Shown here: positions 1 to 5,133 of the stretch, one piece after another
Position numbering within the stretch: the stretch's first letter is position 1
How the letters are laid out: each line of letters begins with the position of its first letter
NCBI GenBank assembly: GCA_903854305.1
Contig: CAINWC010000387.1
Coordinates: 1-5,133, forward strand
From: an uncultured Pseudomonadota bacterium
GTDB lineage: Bacteria > Pseudomonadota > Gammaproteobacteria > Burkholderiales > Methylophilaceae
Reading direction: 5' to 3'
Length of the DNA: 5,133 nt
Notes under the pieces: generated by a model
Databases searched by the model: none
What the model saw: only the letters and a program-made list of their open reading frames with translations
What the model was told of the DNA's origin: nothing
Translations under genes and position numbers: made by a program

Positions 1-1067
1 GTTTCACCATAGTTTCTGGTGATTTTTACTTCGATATTCGCTGGAATCAGCACATTTTTTAAGCCATCTATCTGCTTGATAACAGCACCGGCTACGGCTA
101 CTGCATTTTGGCCCGGTTTCTTGGTCACGCTGATATTAACGGCAGGATATTCAACAGTATTCTTTGCCGTATTACTATTGCCTTCGCCATACCAGACATA
201 ACGCTCTGCTGGCGGCGGACCATCGTTGATTTGCGCAACTTCACCGAGATACACTGGACGACCATCATGTAAACCTACCACCAACTCAGCAATATCTTTC
301 GCATCAGTAAAGTACCGGCCAACTTCGACAGCAATAGATTGATTAGCGTTAATGACTTCACCCAAAGGAGCGCCAAGGTTAGCCGACTGCAACGCGCGCC
401 GCATATCTGCAACAGTGATGTTGGCGGCAGACATTCGCACAGGATCAATATCGATATTAACCGCGCGGCCTGGCCCACCGAGCGTGACAACCTCACGCGT
501 GCCTTTTACATGCTTAATTTCAGCCTCTAGCGCATGTGCCACGCGCTCTAGTTCATAAGCACCTTCCTGATTATTTTTAGTATATAAGGTCGCCGTTAAG
601 ATAGGCACATCATCAATGCCTTTCGGTTTGATAATCGGATCACCTACACCAAGGTTTTTTGGCAACCAATCCTGATTCGACTGTATCGTGTTGTACAGCC
701 TTACCAGCGCCTCAGTACGCGGCACACCGACTTGAAACTGTACGGTAATCACAGCCATTCCTGGACGTGAAACTGAAGTGACATGTTCAATATCTGCAAT
801 CTGCGATAACACTTGCTCGGCAGGCACCGCTACCATCTGCTCAACATTCTTGGCGGATGCGCCAGGAAAGGGAATCATCACATTCGCCATCGTCACGTTG
901 ATTTGCGGCTCTTCTTCACGCGGTGTTACCAGTACAGAAAATAGGCCTAGCAGTAACGCGACGAGTGCAATCAGTGGCGTAATTTGCGCAGACTGGAAAT
1001 ATCTGGCGATGCGCCCCGAAACTCCTAATTCTAGCTGAGCTATATTATTTTGATTATTTGCAGACAC
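1..1067 (-). CDS. RND efflux transporter permease (AcrB/HAE-type), N-terminal part, runs off the window
   Basis: Inner-membrane pump subunit of a tripartite RND exporter, driven by the proton gradient; only the first 355 codons are visible (family members are about 1000-1060 residues). I translated this strand by hand. After a short cytoplasmic tail, residues 29-48 form TM1, directly followed by TPREEEPQI (48-56), a family signature. Then comes periplasmic porter-domain sequence with PGASAKNVEQ (68-77), SRPGMAVITVQFQVG (100-114), LVRLYNTIQSN (121-131) and IDDVPILTATL (151-161). These match AcrB-like pumps; the CzcA-type metal motif in TM4 would lie outside the window, so metal export cannot be excluded. 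The start is GTG at 1067: the frame is closed by a TAA just upstream, and AGGGG sits 7 nt before it. The gene lies 10 nt after the adaptor stop, so the two are almost certainly cotranscribed. Substrate unknown. Confidence in family is high, in subfamily moderate. Confidence 0.93.
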   Translation of the reverse strand, partial: MSANNQNNIAQLELGVSGRIARYFQSAQITPLIALVALLLGLFSVLVTPREEEPQINVTMANVMIPFPGASAKNVEQMVAVPAEQVLSQIADIEHVTSVSRPGMAVITVQFQVGVPRTEALVRLYNTIQSNQDWLPKNLGVGDPIIKPKGIDDVPILTATLYTKNNQEGAYELERVAHALEAEIKHVKGTREVVTLGGPGRAVNIDIDPVRMSAANITVADMRRALQSANLGAPLGEVINANQSIAVEVGRYFTDAKDIAELVVGLHDGRPVYLGEVAQINDGPPPAERYVWYGEGNSNTAKNTVEYPAVNISVTKKPGQNAVAVAGAVIKQIDGLKNVLIPANIEVKITRNYGE

Positions 1068-1074
1068 TAAAACA

Positions 1075-1079
1075 CCCCT
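1075..1079 (-). promoter_or_regulatory. Ribosome binding site of the RND permease
   Basis: On the minus strand AGGGG overlaps the last two bases and the end of the adaptor's TAG stop and lies 7 nt before the GTG start at 1067. This spacing supports the GTG start and suggests translational coupling between adaptor and permease. Confidence 0.6.
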
Positions 1080-2115
1080 ACTTTAGGTTAACTGCAGCGA
1101 TGGGGTCCAGCGCAACTATTTCACCAGCCTGCAAGCCAGCAAATACTTCAATGTTGTCGCCCTGTCTGCGTCCAAGCCGCACTTGCCTTAAGTGCGGATG
1201 CCCTTCTTTATCAACCACATACACCGCCATCAATTCACTGCGTTTTATGACAGCCTTGGCAGGCACATAAATTTGAACTTGCCCGTTTGAAGCGTTCACA
1301 GGCAACATGGCTCGTGCAAACATGCCCGGCGAAACACTAACTAGATTCTGAGGCAGCGTTAAACGAACCGTCACCATATTGCTGACTGGATCTGCCGTTG
1401 GCAAAACCGTCAGCTGTGTACTCATTAAATTACGCTCAGTCTCTTTAGCGGCGGGAATCAGCAGCTTGATACTTACGCCAGCGTTCAAGCTGCCAATCTT
1501 ACTTTGTGGAACATTCACCACAACCCGAAATCCATTGGGATCATAAATAGACAGCAACGGCTTTCCAGGCATTGCCATGTCACCGACTTCAACCATCACT
1601 TCAGCGACCACCCCTGCATAAGGTGCATTAATGGTGTGTAGCCCAGTTTGTACACCAGCCATTCCTGTTTGCGCAAGTTGCGCTTTAGTCTGCGCTTCAG
1701 CCGTTTTGTAATCTGACTCTGAACGTTCCAAGGCGGCTTGGCTGATATATTGTTTTTCGTAAAGACGGCGCTTACGCTCATACTCACTGCGCGCCGCCGA
1801 CAATTGAGCCTGTGCGGCAGCCACTTGCGCCTGATTGGTCATTGCCTGTTGTGTTGCCATACGTGTATCAATACGTGCCAGAAATTGTCCAGACTTAACG
1901 CGATCGCCAACTTTTACCGATAATGCAGTGATGCTTCCCGAAACTTGCGGTGCAATCATGCTGTTTTTTACCGCCTCCACCACGCCTTCGGCAGTGAATA
2001 TCTGCTCGCTATTCGATTGAATGACGGCAGTCGTGAGCAAGCTTCCAGCGTAGGCAATATTTGAAAAGCCAATTATAAAAGCTAACAGCCATTTACATGG
2101 TTTGATCAAGCGCAT
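1078..2115 (-). CDS. RND efflux periplasmic adaptor subunit (membrane fusion protein, HlyD/AcrA family)
   Basis: Periplasmic adaptor that links an RND permease to an outer-membrane channel. With the ATG at 2115 the protein has 345 residues. It begins with a signal peptide (basic MRLIKPCK, hydrophobic WLLAFIIGFSNI, cleavage after AYA at residue 23). There is no lipobox cysteine, so it is probably a soluble or peripherally attached adaptor rather than a lipoprotein. Next come the first lipoyl half (about 51-83, with VKVGDRVKSGQ), an Ala/Gln/Glu-rich alpha-hairpin coiled coil (about 84-157), the second lipoyl half (about 159-191, INAPYAGVVAEV and VEVGDMAMPGKPL), a beta-barrel (about 195-275) and a membrane-proximal domain (about 276-345). 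The frame stays open to a GTG at 2160, but that codon overlaps the -10 of the likely promoter, so the longer form is unlikely. AAGGA lies only 1 nt before the ATG but 7 nt before an in-frame TTG at 2109, which could be the true start; both keep the signal peptide. No outer-membrane channel gene is visible. Confidence 0.93.
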   Translation of the reverse strand: MRLIKPCKWLLAFIIGFSNIAYAGSLLTTAVIQSNSEQIFTAEGVVEAVKNSMIAPQVSGSITALSVKVGDRVKSGQFLARIDTRMATQQAMTNQAQVAAAQAQLSAARSEYERKRRLYEKQYISQAALERSESDYKTAEAQTKAQLAQTGMAGVQTGLHTINAPYAGVVAEVMVEVGDMAMPGKPLLSIYDPNGFRVVVNVPQSKIGSLNAGVSIKLLIPAAKETERNLMSTQLTVLPTADPVSNMVTVRLTLPQNLVSVSPGMFARAMLPVNASNGQVQIYVPAKAVIKRSELMAVYVVDKEGHPHLRQVRLGRRQGDNIEVFAGLQAGEIVALDPIAAVNLK

Positions 2116-2116
2116 T

Positions 2117-2121
2117 TCCTT
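2117..2121 (-). promoter_or_regulatory. Shine-Dalgarno-like AAGGA at the adaptor start
   Basis: AAGGA on the minus strand is the only purine-rich site near the adaptor start. It is 1 nt from the ATG at 2115, too close for normal use, and 7 nt from the TTG at 2109, which is ideal. Nothing comparable precedes the GTG at 2160. It therefore argues for a start at 2115 or 2109. Confidence 0.45.
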
Positions 2122-2158
2122 TTTAAAAAAACTGATACATCTTGTTAACGATTCAATC

Positions 2159-2187
2159 ACTATATTACTATATAGTTATATAGTCAA
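2159..2187 (-). promoter_or_regulatory. Probable sigma-70 promoter of the adaptor-permease operon
   Basis: On the minus strand TTGACT (2187-2182, 5 of 6 to consensus) is separated by exactly 17 bp from TATAGT (2164-2159, 5 of 6). Transcription would start near 2152, giving a leader of about 37 nt to the ATG at 2115. The spacer contains a complete 18-bp inverted repeat, so a repressor bound there would block RNA polymerase. Found by eye; no start site is mapped. Confidence 0.65.
2167..2184. promoter_or_regulatory. Inverted-repeat operator, likely bound by the adjacent ArsR-type repressor
   Basis: ACTATATA-GT-TATATAGT is a perfect inverted repeat with 8-bp arms and a 2-bp centre. It lies in the divergent intergenic region, between the -35 and -10 of the efflux promoter, and its right end overlaps the proposed -35 of the regulator promoter. 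ArsR/SmtB dimers typically bind AT-rich imperfect palindromes next to their own genes, which this fits. Binding is inferred. The region is AT-rich, so some symmetry is expected by chance, but the placement is convincing. Confidence 0.6.
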
Positions 2188-2208
2188 CATATAAATATTG
2201 TGTATAAT
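2181..2208 (+). promoter_or_regulatory. Probable promoter of the ArsR-family regulator gene
   Basis: A perfect TATAAT (2203-2208) lies 16 bp after TAGTCA (2181-2186, 4 of 6 to TTGACA). The start would fall near 2215, leaving a leader of about 28 nt. The weak -35 overlaps the right arm of the 18-bp inverted repeat, which predicts negative autoregulation. Confidence 0.55.
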
Positions 2209-2242
2209 AAGCGTATGATTAAATTAATGTGTGAAATAGATC

Positions 2243-2593
2243 ATGAGCAAACTTGATAATAGAGCACTTGAATATGTAGCTAAATACTTCAAAGCCTTAG
2301 CTGAGCCAATGCGGCTTAAAGTGCTTAACGCGCTGCAGGATGGTGAAAAAAATGTCAGTCAATTGACGGAGTTATCTGGTGGCACACAGGCCAATGTTTC
2401 CAAGCACTTATCGCTTCTTGCGCAGTATGGTTTAGTAAAACGCGAGTCACGCGGTACTAATGTGTATTACAGTATCGCCGATCATAGCGTGTATGAACTT
2501 TGTGAATTAGTCTGCGGGCAGATTGGAAACCGAATGGTTTTGGAGGCTGATATTAAAAAAATATTTTCAGCTTCCAACCAAATGAGTCAATAA
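2243..2593 (+). CDS. ArsR/SmtB-family winged helix-turn-helix transcriptional repressor
   Basis: Small dimeric DNA-binding protein, 116 residues, the usual size for this family. Residues 10-30 (EYVAKYFKALAEPMRLKVLN) carry the family's typical LAEPMRLKVL segment. The recognition helix-turn-helix spans about 38-61 (VSQLTELSGGTQANVSKHLSLL), and the beta wing about 62-79 (YGLVKRESRGTNVYYSI). The classical metal site of ArsR in this helix (ELCVCDL) is absent. Two cysteines in the C-terminal dimerisation helix, C87 and C91 (LCELVCG), are the only cysteines and could sense a thiol-reactive compound or metal; this is inference. An in-frame TAG six bases upstream fixes the ATG at 2243; no clear Shine-Dalgarno is visible. 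The gene is transcribed away from the efflux operon and shares a control region with it, so it most likely represses that operon and itself. The inducing signal cannot be named. Confidence 0.93.
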   Translation: MSKLDNRALEYVAKYFKALAEPMRLKVLNALQDGEKNVSQLTELSGGTQANVSKHLSLLAQYGLVKRESRGTNVYYSIADHSVYELCELVCGQIGNRMVLEADIKKIFSASNQMSQ

Positions 2594-2651
2594 CTTACAG
2601 ATTGACGATACATGTTGAAAGAATATTTTCAGCAGGTTGACACGTAAGTTA
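2591..2651 (+). repeat. Inverted repeat just after the ArsR gene, possible 3'-end stem
   Basis: TAACTTAC (2591-2598, starting at the stop codon) is perfectly complementary to GTAAGTTA (2644-2651). Inside it, 2614-2621 and 2626-2633 can form an 8-bp hairpin with two G-U pairs and an AATA loop. There is no following T-run, so it is not an intrinsic terminator; it might protect the 3' end of the arsR mRNA. Chance is not excluded. Confidence 0.35.
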
Positions 2652-2847
2652 AACACCAGGTCTTATAGTTGATATAGGTTTACCAATACGGTTCTCACCT
2701 ACAAACCAAAATAATCATCCTAAAAATATTAGGACTATCCCCGCATAAATTTATTGATGAGATTTACAATGATCTAAAAGTATATTACAAGCAAACAAGC
2801 GGTTATTATTCCCCGAAACCGCGCTATTTACTGTAAAATTTGTATTG

Positions 2848-2893
2848 TTAGACAATTGTTTATATTAACAATTTTCTAAAACCAATTAGAAAA
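2848..2893 (+). promoter_or_regulatory. Two mutually exclusive hairpins in the region upstream of mqo
   Basis: Hairpin A pairs 2848-2860 with 2867-2879 (13 positions, one C-T mismatch at 2853/2874, 6-nt loop). Hairpin B pairs TTTTCTAA (2872-2879) with TTAGAAAA (2886-2893) around a 6-nt loop. They share 2872-2879, so only one can form. The intrinsic terminator begins 4 nt further on. This resembles a switchable leader, but neither hairpin overlaps the terminator stem, so a classical antiterminator is not evident. The stems are AT-rich and weak. Confidence 0.35.
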
Positions 2894-2897
2894 CTAT

Positions 2898-2921
2898 AGC
2901 CTGTCGATAACAGGCTTTTTT
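2898..2921 (+). terminator. Rho-independent terminator upstream of mqo
   Basis: Perfect 7-bp stem AGCCTGT (2898-2904) with ACAGGCT (2910-2916), 5-nt loop CGATA, followed by a T-run (2916-2921). It acts on rightward transcription, so it would end arsR read-through or a small intergenic RNA. If mqo is expressed from any upstream promoter, it would be an attenuator. Confidence 0.75.
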
Positions 2922-2922
2922 A

Positions 2923-2953
2923 TTGACTAAAATTTAAAGCAAACCCATATAAA
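2923..2953 (+). promoter_or_regulatory. Candidate mqo promoter
   Basis: TTGACT (2923-2928, 5 of 6) directly after the terminator T-run, and TATAAA (2948-2953, 5 of 6), but with a long 19-bp spacer. Transcription would start at about 2959-2960, at or inside the mqo ATG, implying a leaderless mRNA. The spacing and position make this uncertain. Confidence 0.3.
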
Positions 2954-2957
2954 ATTA

Positions 2958-4442
2958 ATGACAATTGAAAAAAAAGTTGATGTGTTATTAGTAGGAAGCG
3001 GCGTAATGAGCGCGACGCTGGCTTCGTTATTGTCCGAGTTAGACAGTTCATTGAACATGATGATGGTTGAGCGTTTACCTAATGTCGCTGCAGAAAGCAC
3101 TGACGCTTGGAATAACGCTGGCACAGGCCATGCGGGCTATTGTGAGCTAAATTACACGCCGGAAAACACAGATGGCAGTATTGATATTAATCGCGCTTTG
3201 GCGATTAATGCATCCTTTGAAATGTCGTTACAATTTTGGTCATATTTGGTTGAACAAAAGACCTTGCCATCTCCGAAAAATTTTATCAATGCCACCCCGC
3301 ATTTAAGTTTTGTTTGGGGTGAGGCAGATGTTGAATTTTTACGCAAACGCTTCGAGTTGCTCAAAAAACATCACATGTTTCAAGACATGGAATTTAGTGA
3401 CGATATTGCCACACTAAAAACGTGGATGCCGCTGATTATGCAAAATCGTGACGAATCACAAAAAGTGGCGGCTACCCGCATTAGCTATGGTAGCGATGTT
3501 GACTTTGGCTCGTTAACACGTCATTTTGTGACGCATTTACAAACTAAAAATAACTTCAATCTTGCGCTGAATACTGAAGTTAAAAGCTTAAAACAATTAA
3601 GTAGCGGTCGTTGGCAAGTCCGTGTAAAAGACTTAATCAGTAAGAAACTCAGCACGGTTGATGCCGGATTTATTTTTTTAGGCGCTGGCGGTGGCGCATT
3701 AAAATTACTACAAAAATCAGGTATCCCAGAAAGTCATGGTTACGGCGGTTTCCCCGTCAGTGGCCAGTGGCTGGTCTGCAACAACCCTGAAATCACAAAG
3801 CATCATAATAGCAAAGTGTACGGCAAGGCCGCTTTAGGTGCGCCGCCCATGTCTGTACCGCATCTTGATACGCGCATTATCAATGGCAAACCAGCGCTTC
3901 TGTTTGGGCCTTATGCAGGGTTTACCACCAAGTTTTTAAAAGAAGGTTCTTATCTGGATTTAATCAAATCGGTTAAGCCCAACAACATTAAACCCATGTT
4001 AAAAGTAGGTCGTCACAACACTGATTTAACCCGCTATCTGATAGGTGAGGCGCTACAAACACACGGCTCTAGAGTTGGCACATTGCGTCAATTTTACCCA
4101 CATGCGGTAAAAGCTGATTGGCATTTAGAAAATGCCGGAAAACGCGTTCAAATTATTAAAAAGTGTGATGTTAAAGGCGGCAAACTTGAATTTGGCACTG
4201 AAATTGTTGCCTCACAAGATGGCTCAATCGCTACATTATTAGGCGCCTCACCAGGGGCATCTGTAGCAGTACAAGCCATGGTAGACGTCATTGAGCGCTG
4301 CTTTCCTACACAGATGGAAAGCAATGATTGGCAGAAGAAAATGAAAACCATTGTGCCTAGTTATGGTCAATCGCTGATTGTAAATGCGGATTTACTTAAA
4401 CAAGTGCGTGAACGCACGCTAAAAACATTAAATCTTTTGTAA
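2958..4442 (+). CDS. mqo: Malate:quinone oxidoreductase (FAD-dependent)
   Basis: Peripheral membrane flavoprotein that oxidises malate to oxaloacetate and passes electrons to the quinone pool, replacing or supplementing NAD-dependent malate dehydrogenase in the TCA cycle. It has 494 residues, full length for the family (about 490-550). The N-terminal FAD-binding Rossmann fold shows VDVLLVGSGVMSATL (7-21), with the acidic end of the second strand at MVERL (36-40). Strong family blocks follow: ESTDAWNNAGTGHAGYCELN (46-65), FLGAGGGALKLLQKSGIPE (240-258), GYGGFPVSGQWL (261-272), KVYGKAALGAPPMSVPHLDT (286-305), FGPYAGF (316-322) and the C-terminal FAD-binding LLGASPGASVAVQAM (427-441). No frameshift is seen. 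The ATG at 2958 is the only sensible start, because a TAA lies in frame at 2928 and there is no earlier start codon. No Shine-Dalgarno is visible, which fits leaderless or weakly initiated translation. It stands alone, with a terminator before it and a convergent gene after it. Confidence 0.97.
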   Translation: MTIEKKVDVLLVGSGVMSATLASLLSELDSSLNMMMVERLPNVAAESTDAWNNAGTGHAGYCELNYTPENTDGSIDINRALAINASFEMSLQFWSYLVEQKTLPSPKNFINATPHLSFVWGEADVEFLRKRFELLKKHHMFQDMEFSDDIATLKTWMPLIMQNRDESQKVAATRISYGSDVDFGSLTRHFVTHLQTKNNFNLALNTEVKSLKQLSSGRWQVRVKDLISKKLSTVDAGFIFLGAGGGALKLLQKSGIPESHGYGGFPVSGQWLVCNNPEITKHHNSKVYGKAALGAPPMSVPHLDTRIINGKPALLFGPYAGFTTKFLKEGSYLDLIKSVKPNNIKPMLKVGRHNTDLTRYLIGEALQTHGSRVGTLRQFYPHAVKADWHLENAGKRVQIIKKCDVKGGKLEFGTEIVASQDGSIATLLGASPGASVAVQAMVDVIERCFPTQMESNDWQKKMKTIVPSYGQSLIVNADLLKQVRERTLKTLNLL

Positions 4443-4475
4443 GCTTTTGATGCGTTTTAGTACCTAAGGCGCCAT

Positions 4476-4502
4476 TTTTGCGGCATTAATAATGCTGCAA
4501 AA
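4476..4502. other. 12-bp-stem hairpin between the convergent genes mqo and doxX-like
   Basis: TTTTGCGGCATT (4476-4487) pairs with AATGCTGCAAAA (4491-4502) around a 3-nt loop; in the rightward transcript every position pairs, with one G-U. In the leftward transcript the same position is an A-C mismatch, so the structure favours mqo mRNA. No T-run follows on either strand, so it is not a standard terminator; it may mark the mqo 3' end or stabilise it. The rest of the 112-bp gap contains a small CCACT/AGTGG hairpin (4536-4551) right after the stop of the leftward gene. Confidence 0.5.
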
Positions 4503-4554
4503 CATAATGCATAGACTCTTTCCAATGTGACGATTCCACTCAACGTAGTGGTCG

Positions 4555-5076
4555 TTAATTAAACTTATGCTTGATCAATTGATCTAGACTCAATTTACCC
4601 GCACCACCGAACACTAATGGTAAAAACATCACGATATAGATGAGTGGTAATTTGTAATTACCAAAGCCATCTCCCTCTTCGTCCGCAATGCGATAACCTT
4701 TAATTAAATCGCTTAACGTGCCCCACTGCTCTGGCCAATGCACAGTTGCAATCGCCACGAGCGTTAATACAATCAGTGACATTGAAAAAAACCTTGTAGC
4801 GATGCCAAATGCTAAGGCAAAAGCACCCACTATTTCAAATACAGTAGAAACTCCCCAGCTGATATCTGGCGGTAGTAAATTAAATGGAAATGGAAAAGTT
4901 AAATCGGCAAACCAATTAGTACCATTTAGTTTTTCAAAGCCGGATTCTCCAAATTCCCATGCAAGTAGTAAACGTAAGAATAATGGCGGAATACTACTTG
5001 AAAAAAAGTTAAGGCAGTTAATGACTTTTTTGTATAGATTTAAGCTAATAGTGGCGGCAACAGAATAAATGTACAT
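4555..5076 (-). CDS. DoxX-family integral membrane protein
   Basis: Small inner-membrane protein of 173 residues with four predicted membrane helices, at about 28-46, 73-92, 97-113 and 142-157. This is the usual length and topology for the DoxX family. The segment PLFLRLLLAWEFGESGFEKL (31-50) matches the family's N-terminal LLRLxLGxxFxxxGxxKL pattern, and EIVGAFALAFGIATRF (81-96) matches the second-helix pattern; the last helix ends in FGGAGKLSLD. The function of most DoxX proteins is not established; proposed links include thiosulfate:quinone oxidoreductase subunits and redox or oxidative-stress membrane complexes, and nothing here picks one. The ATG at 5076 has AAGGGA 5 nt upstream. The gene converges on mqo; no partner gene lies in the window, and its upstream neighbour is outside. 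The acidic loop 130-138 (ADEEGDGFG) between helices 3 and 4 is a visible but unexplained feature. Confidence 0.85.
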   Translation of the reverse strand: MYIYSVAATISLNLYKKVINCLNFFSSSIPPLFLRLLLAWEFGESGFEKLNGTNWFADLTFPFPFNLLPPDISWGVSTVFEIVGAFALAFGIATRFFSMSLIVLTLVAIATVHWPEQWGTLSDLIKGYRIADEEGDGFGNYKLPLIYIVMFLPLVFGGAGKLSLDQLIKHKFN

Positions 5077-5081
5077 TTAAA

Positions 5082-5087
5082 TCCCTT
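5082..5087 (-). promoter_or_regulatory. Ribosome binding site of the DoxX-family gene
   Basis: AAGGGA on the minus strand lies 5 nt before the ATG at 5076, the best Shine-Dalgarno in the window, and fixes this start. A TATAAA on the minus strand at 5113-5108 could be its -10, but the matching -35 would fall at or beyond the window end. Confidence 0.65.
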
Positions 5088-5133
5088 TTTAATTTAGATT
5101 TTTAGGGTTTATAGAATCAAGTTAATCGGAAGA

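Larger units (their letters stand above)
2594..2957. other. 364-bp intergenic region with several hairpins and no convincing gene
   Basis: AT-rich gap between the ArsR gene and mqo. The only open frames are tiny (11 codons from 2612, 6 codons from 2757) and lack ribosome binding sites. It contains an 8-bp inverted repeat at its left edge, small hairpins at 2718-2734 (TCCTAA/TTAGGA) and 2799-2822 (GCGGTT/AACCGC), an 11-bp palindrome at 2827-2837 (TTTAC-T-GTAAA), two overlapping hairpins at 2848-2893 and an intrinsic terminator at 2898-2921. A consensus TTGACA at 2637-2642 has no well-spaced -10 (TATAGT follows after 21 bp). The region could hold a small RNA ending at the terminator, but I cannot show a promoter for one. 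Confidence 0.6.

Noticed and set aside
778..1038. Open frame on the + strand inside the permease gene, 86 codons
   Set aside because: It is antisense to the well-conserved RND permease, is Ser/Thr/Cys-rich with no recognisable domain, and is a shadow frame. The same holds for the other small + strand frames at 19-558 and 1058-2020.
2560..2633. 12-bp direct repeat AATATTTTCAGC at 2560-2571 and 2622-2633
   Set aside because: Only two copies, short and AT-rich, one inside the arsR coding end; no transposase or target-site pattern. Probably chance or a tiny local duplication.
2612..2647. 11-codon open frame after arsR, and a 6-codon frame at 2757-2777, considered as leader peptides
   Set aside because: Neither has a ribosome site nor a run of regulatory codons, and neither is placed to control the terminator at 2898.
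4536..4551. CCACT/AGTGG hairpin as a terminator of the DoxX-family gene
   Set aside because: Only 5 bp and no T-run follows on the leftward strand.
4718..5068. 116-codon open frame on the + strand
   Set aside because: Antisense to the DoxX-family gene, which has membrane helices, family patterns and a good ribosome site; the + frame has none of these.
1..5133. A new defence, mobile or biosynthetic system
   Set aside because: All complete genes belong to known families (RND adaptor and permease, ArsR regulator, Mqo, DoxX). There are no repeats of CRISPR type, transposases, integrases or nuclease-like proteins, and no unexplained large frames.

Overview
The window looks like ordinary chromosomal DNA from a moderately AT-rich Gram-negative bacterium. 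A periplasmic adaptor with a signal peptide and an RND inner-membrane pump require an outer membrane, and the protein sequences look proteobacterial. A low-GC beta- or gammaproteobacterium is plausible, but the sequence alone does not settle the genus. I see no mobile element, CRISPR array, tRNA, rRNA or phage gene.

Left half (1-2593): a divergent regulator/efflux locus. A two-gene operon runs leftwards, with an RND periplasmic adaptor (membrane fusion protein) followed 10 nt later by an RND permease that leaves the window at base 1. Facing away from it is a small ArsR/SmtB-type winged-helix repressor gene. The gap between them holds an 18-bp inverted repeat (8-bp arms, 2-bp centre). It lies within the spacer of a near-consensus leftward promoter (TTGACT-N17-TATAGT) and touches the probable -35 of the regulator's own promoter. 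The simplest model is that the ArsR protein represses both the pump and itself until an unknown signal releases it. The promoter also shows that the longest adaptor reading frame starts too far upstream.

Middle (2594-2957): 364 bp without a convincing gene but with several hairpins, ending in a good intrinsic terminator only about 35 bp before the next gene. The terminator probably closes the arsR transcript or a small RNA, or acts as an attenuator.

Right half (2958-5133): mqo, a complete FAD-dependent malate:quinone oxidoreductase that feeds electrons from malate to the quinone pool. It is followed by a convergent gene for a small four-helix DoxX-family membrane protein. The 112-bp gap between them holds a 12-bp-stem hairpin. 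Nothing links these two genes functionally to the efflux locus.

No clearly new system is present. The points most worth following up are the operator/promoter architecture, the unknown signal of the ArsR regulator, and the structured leader and terminator upstream of mqo.
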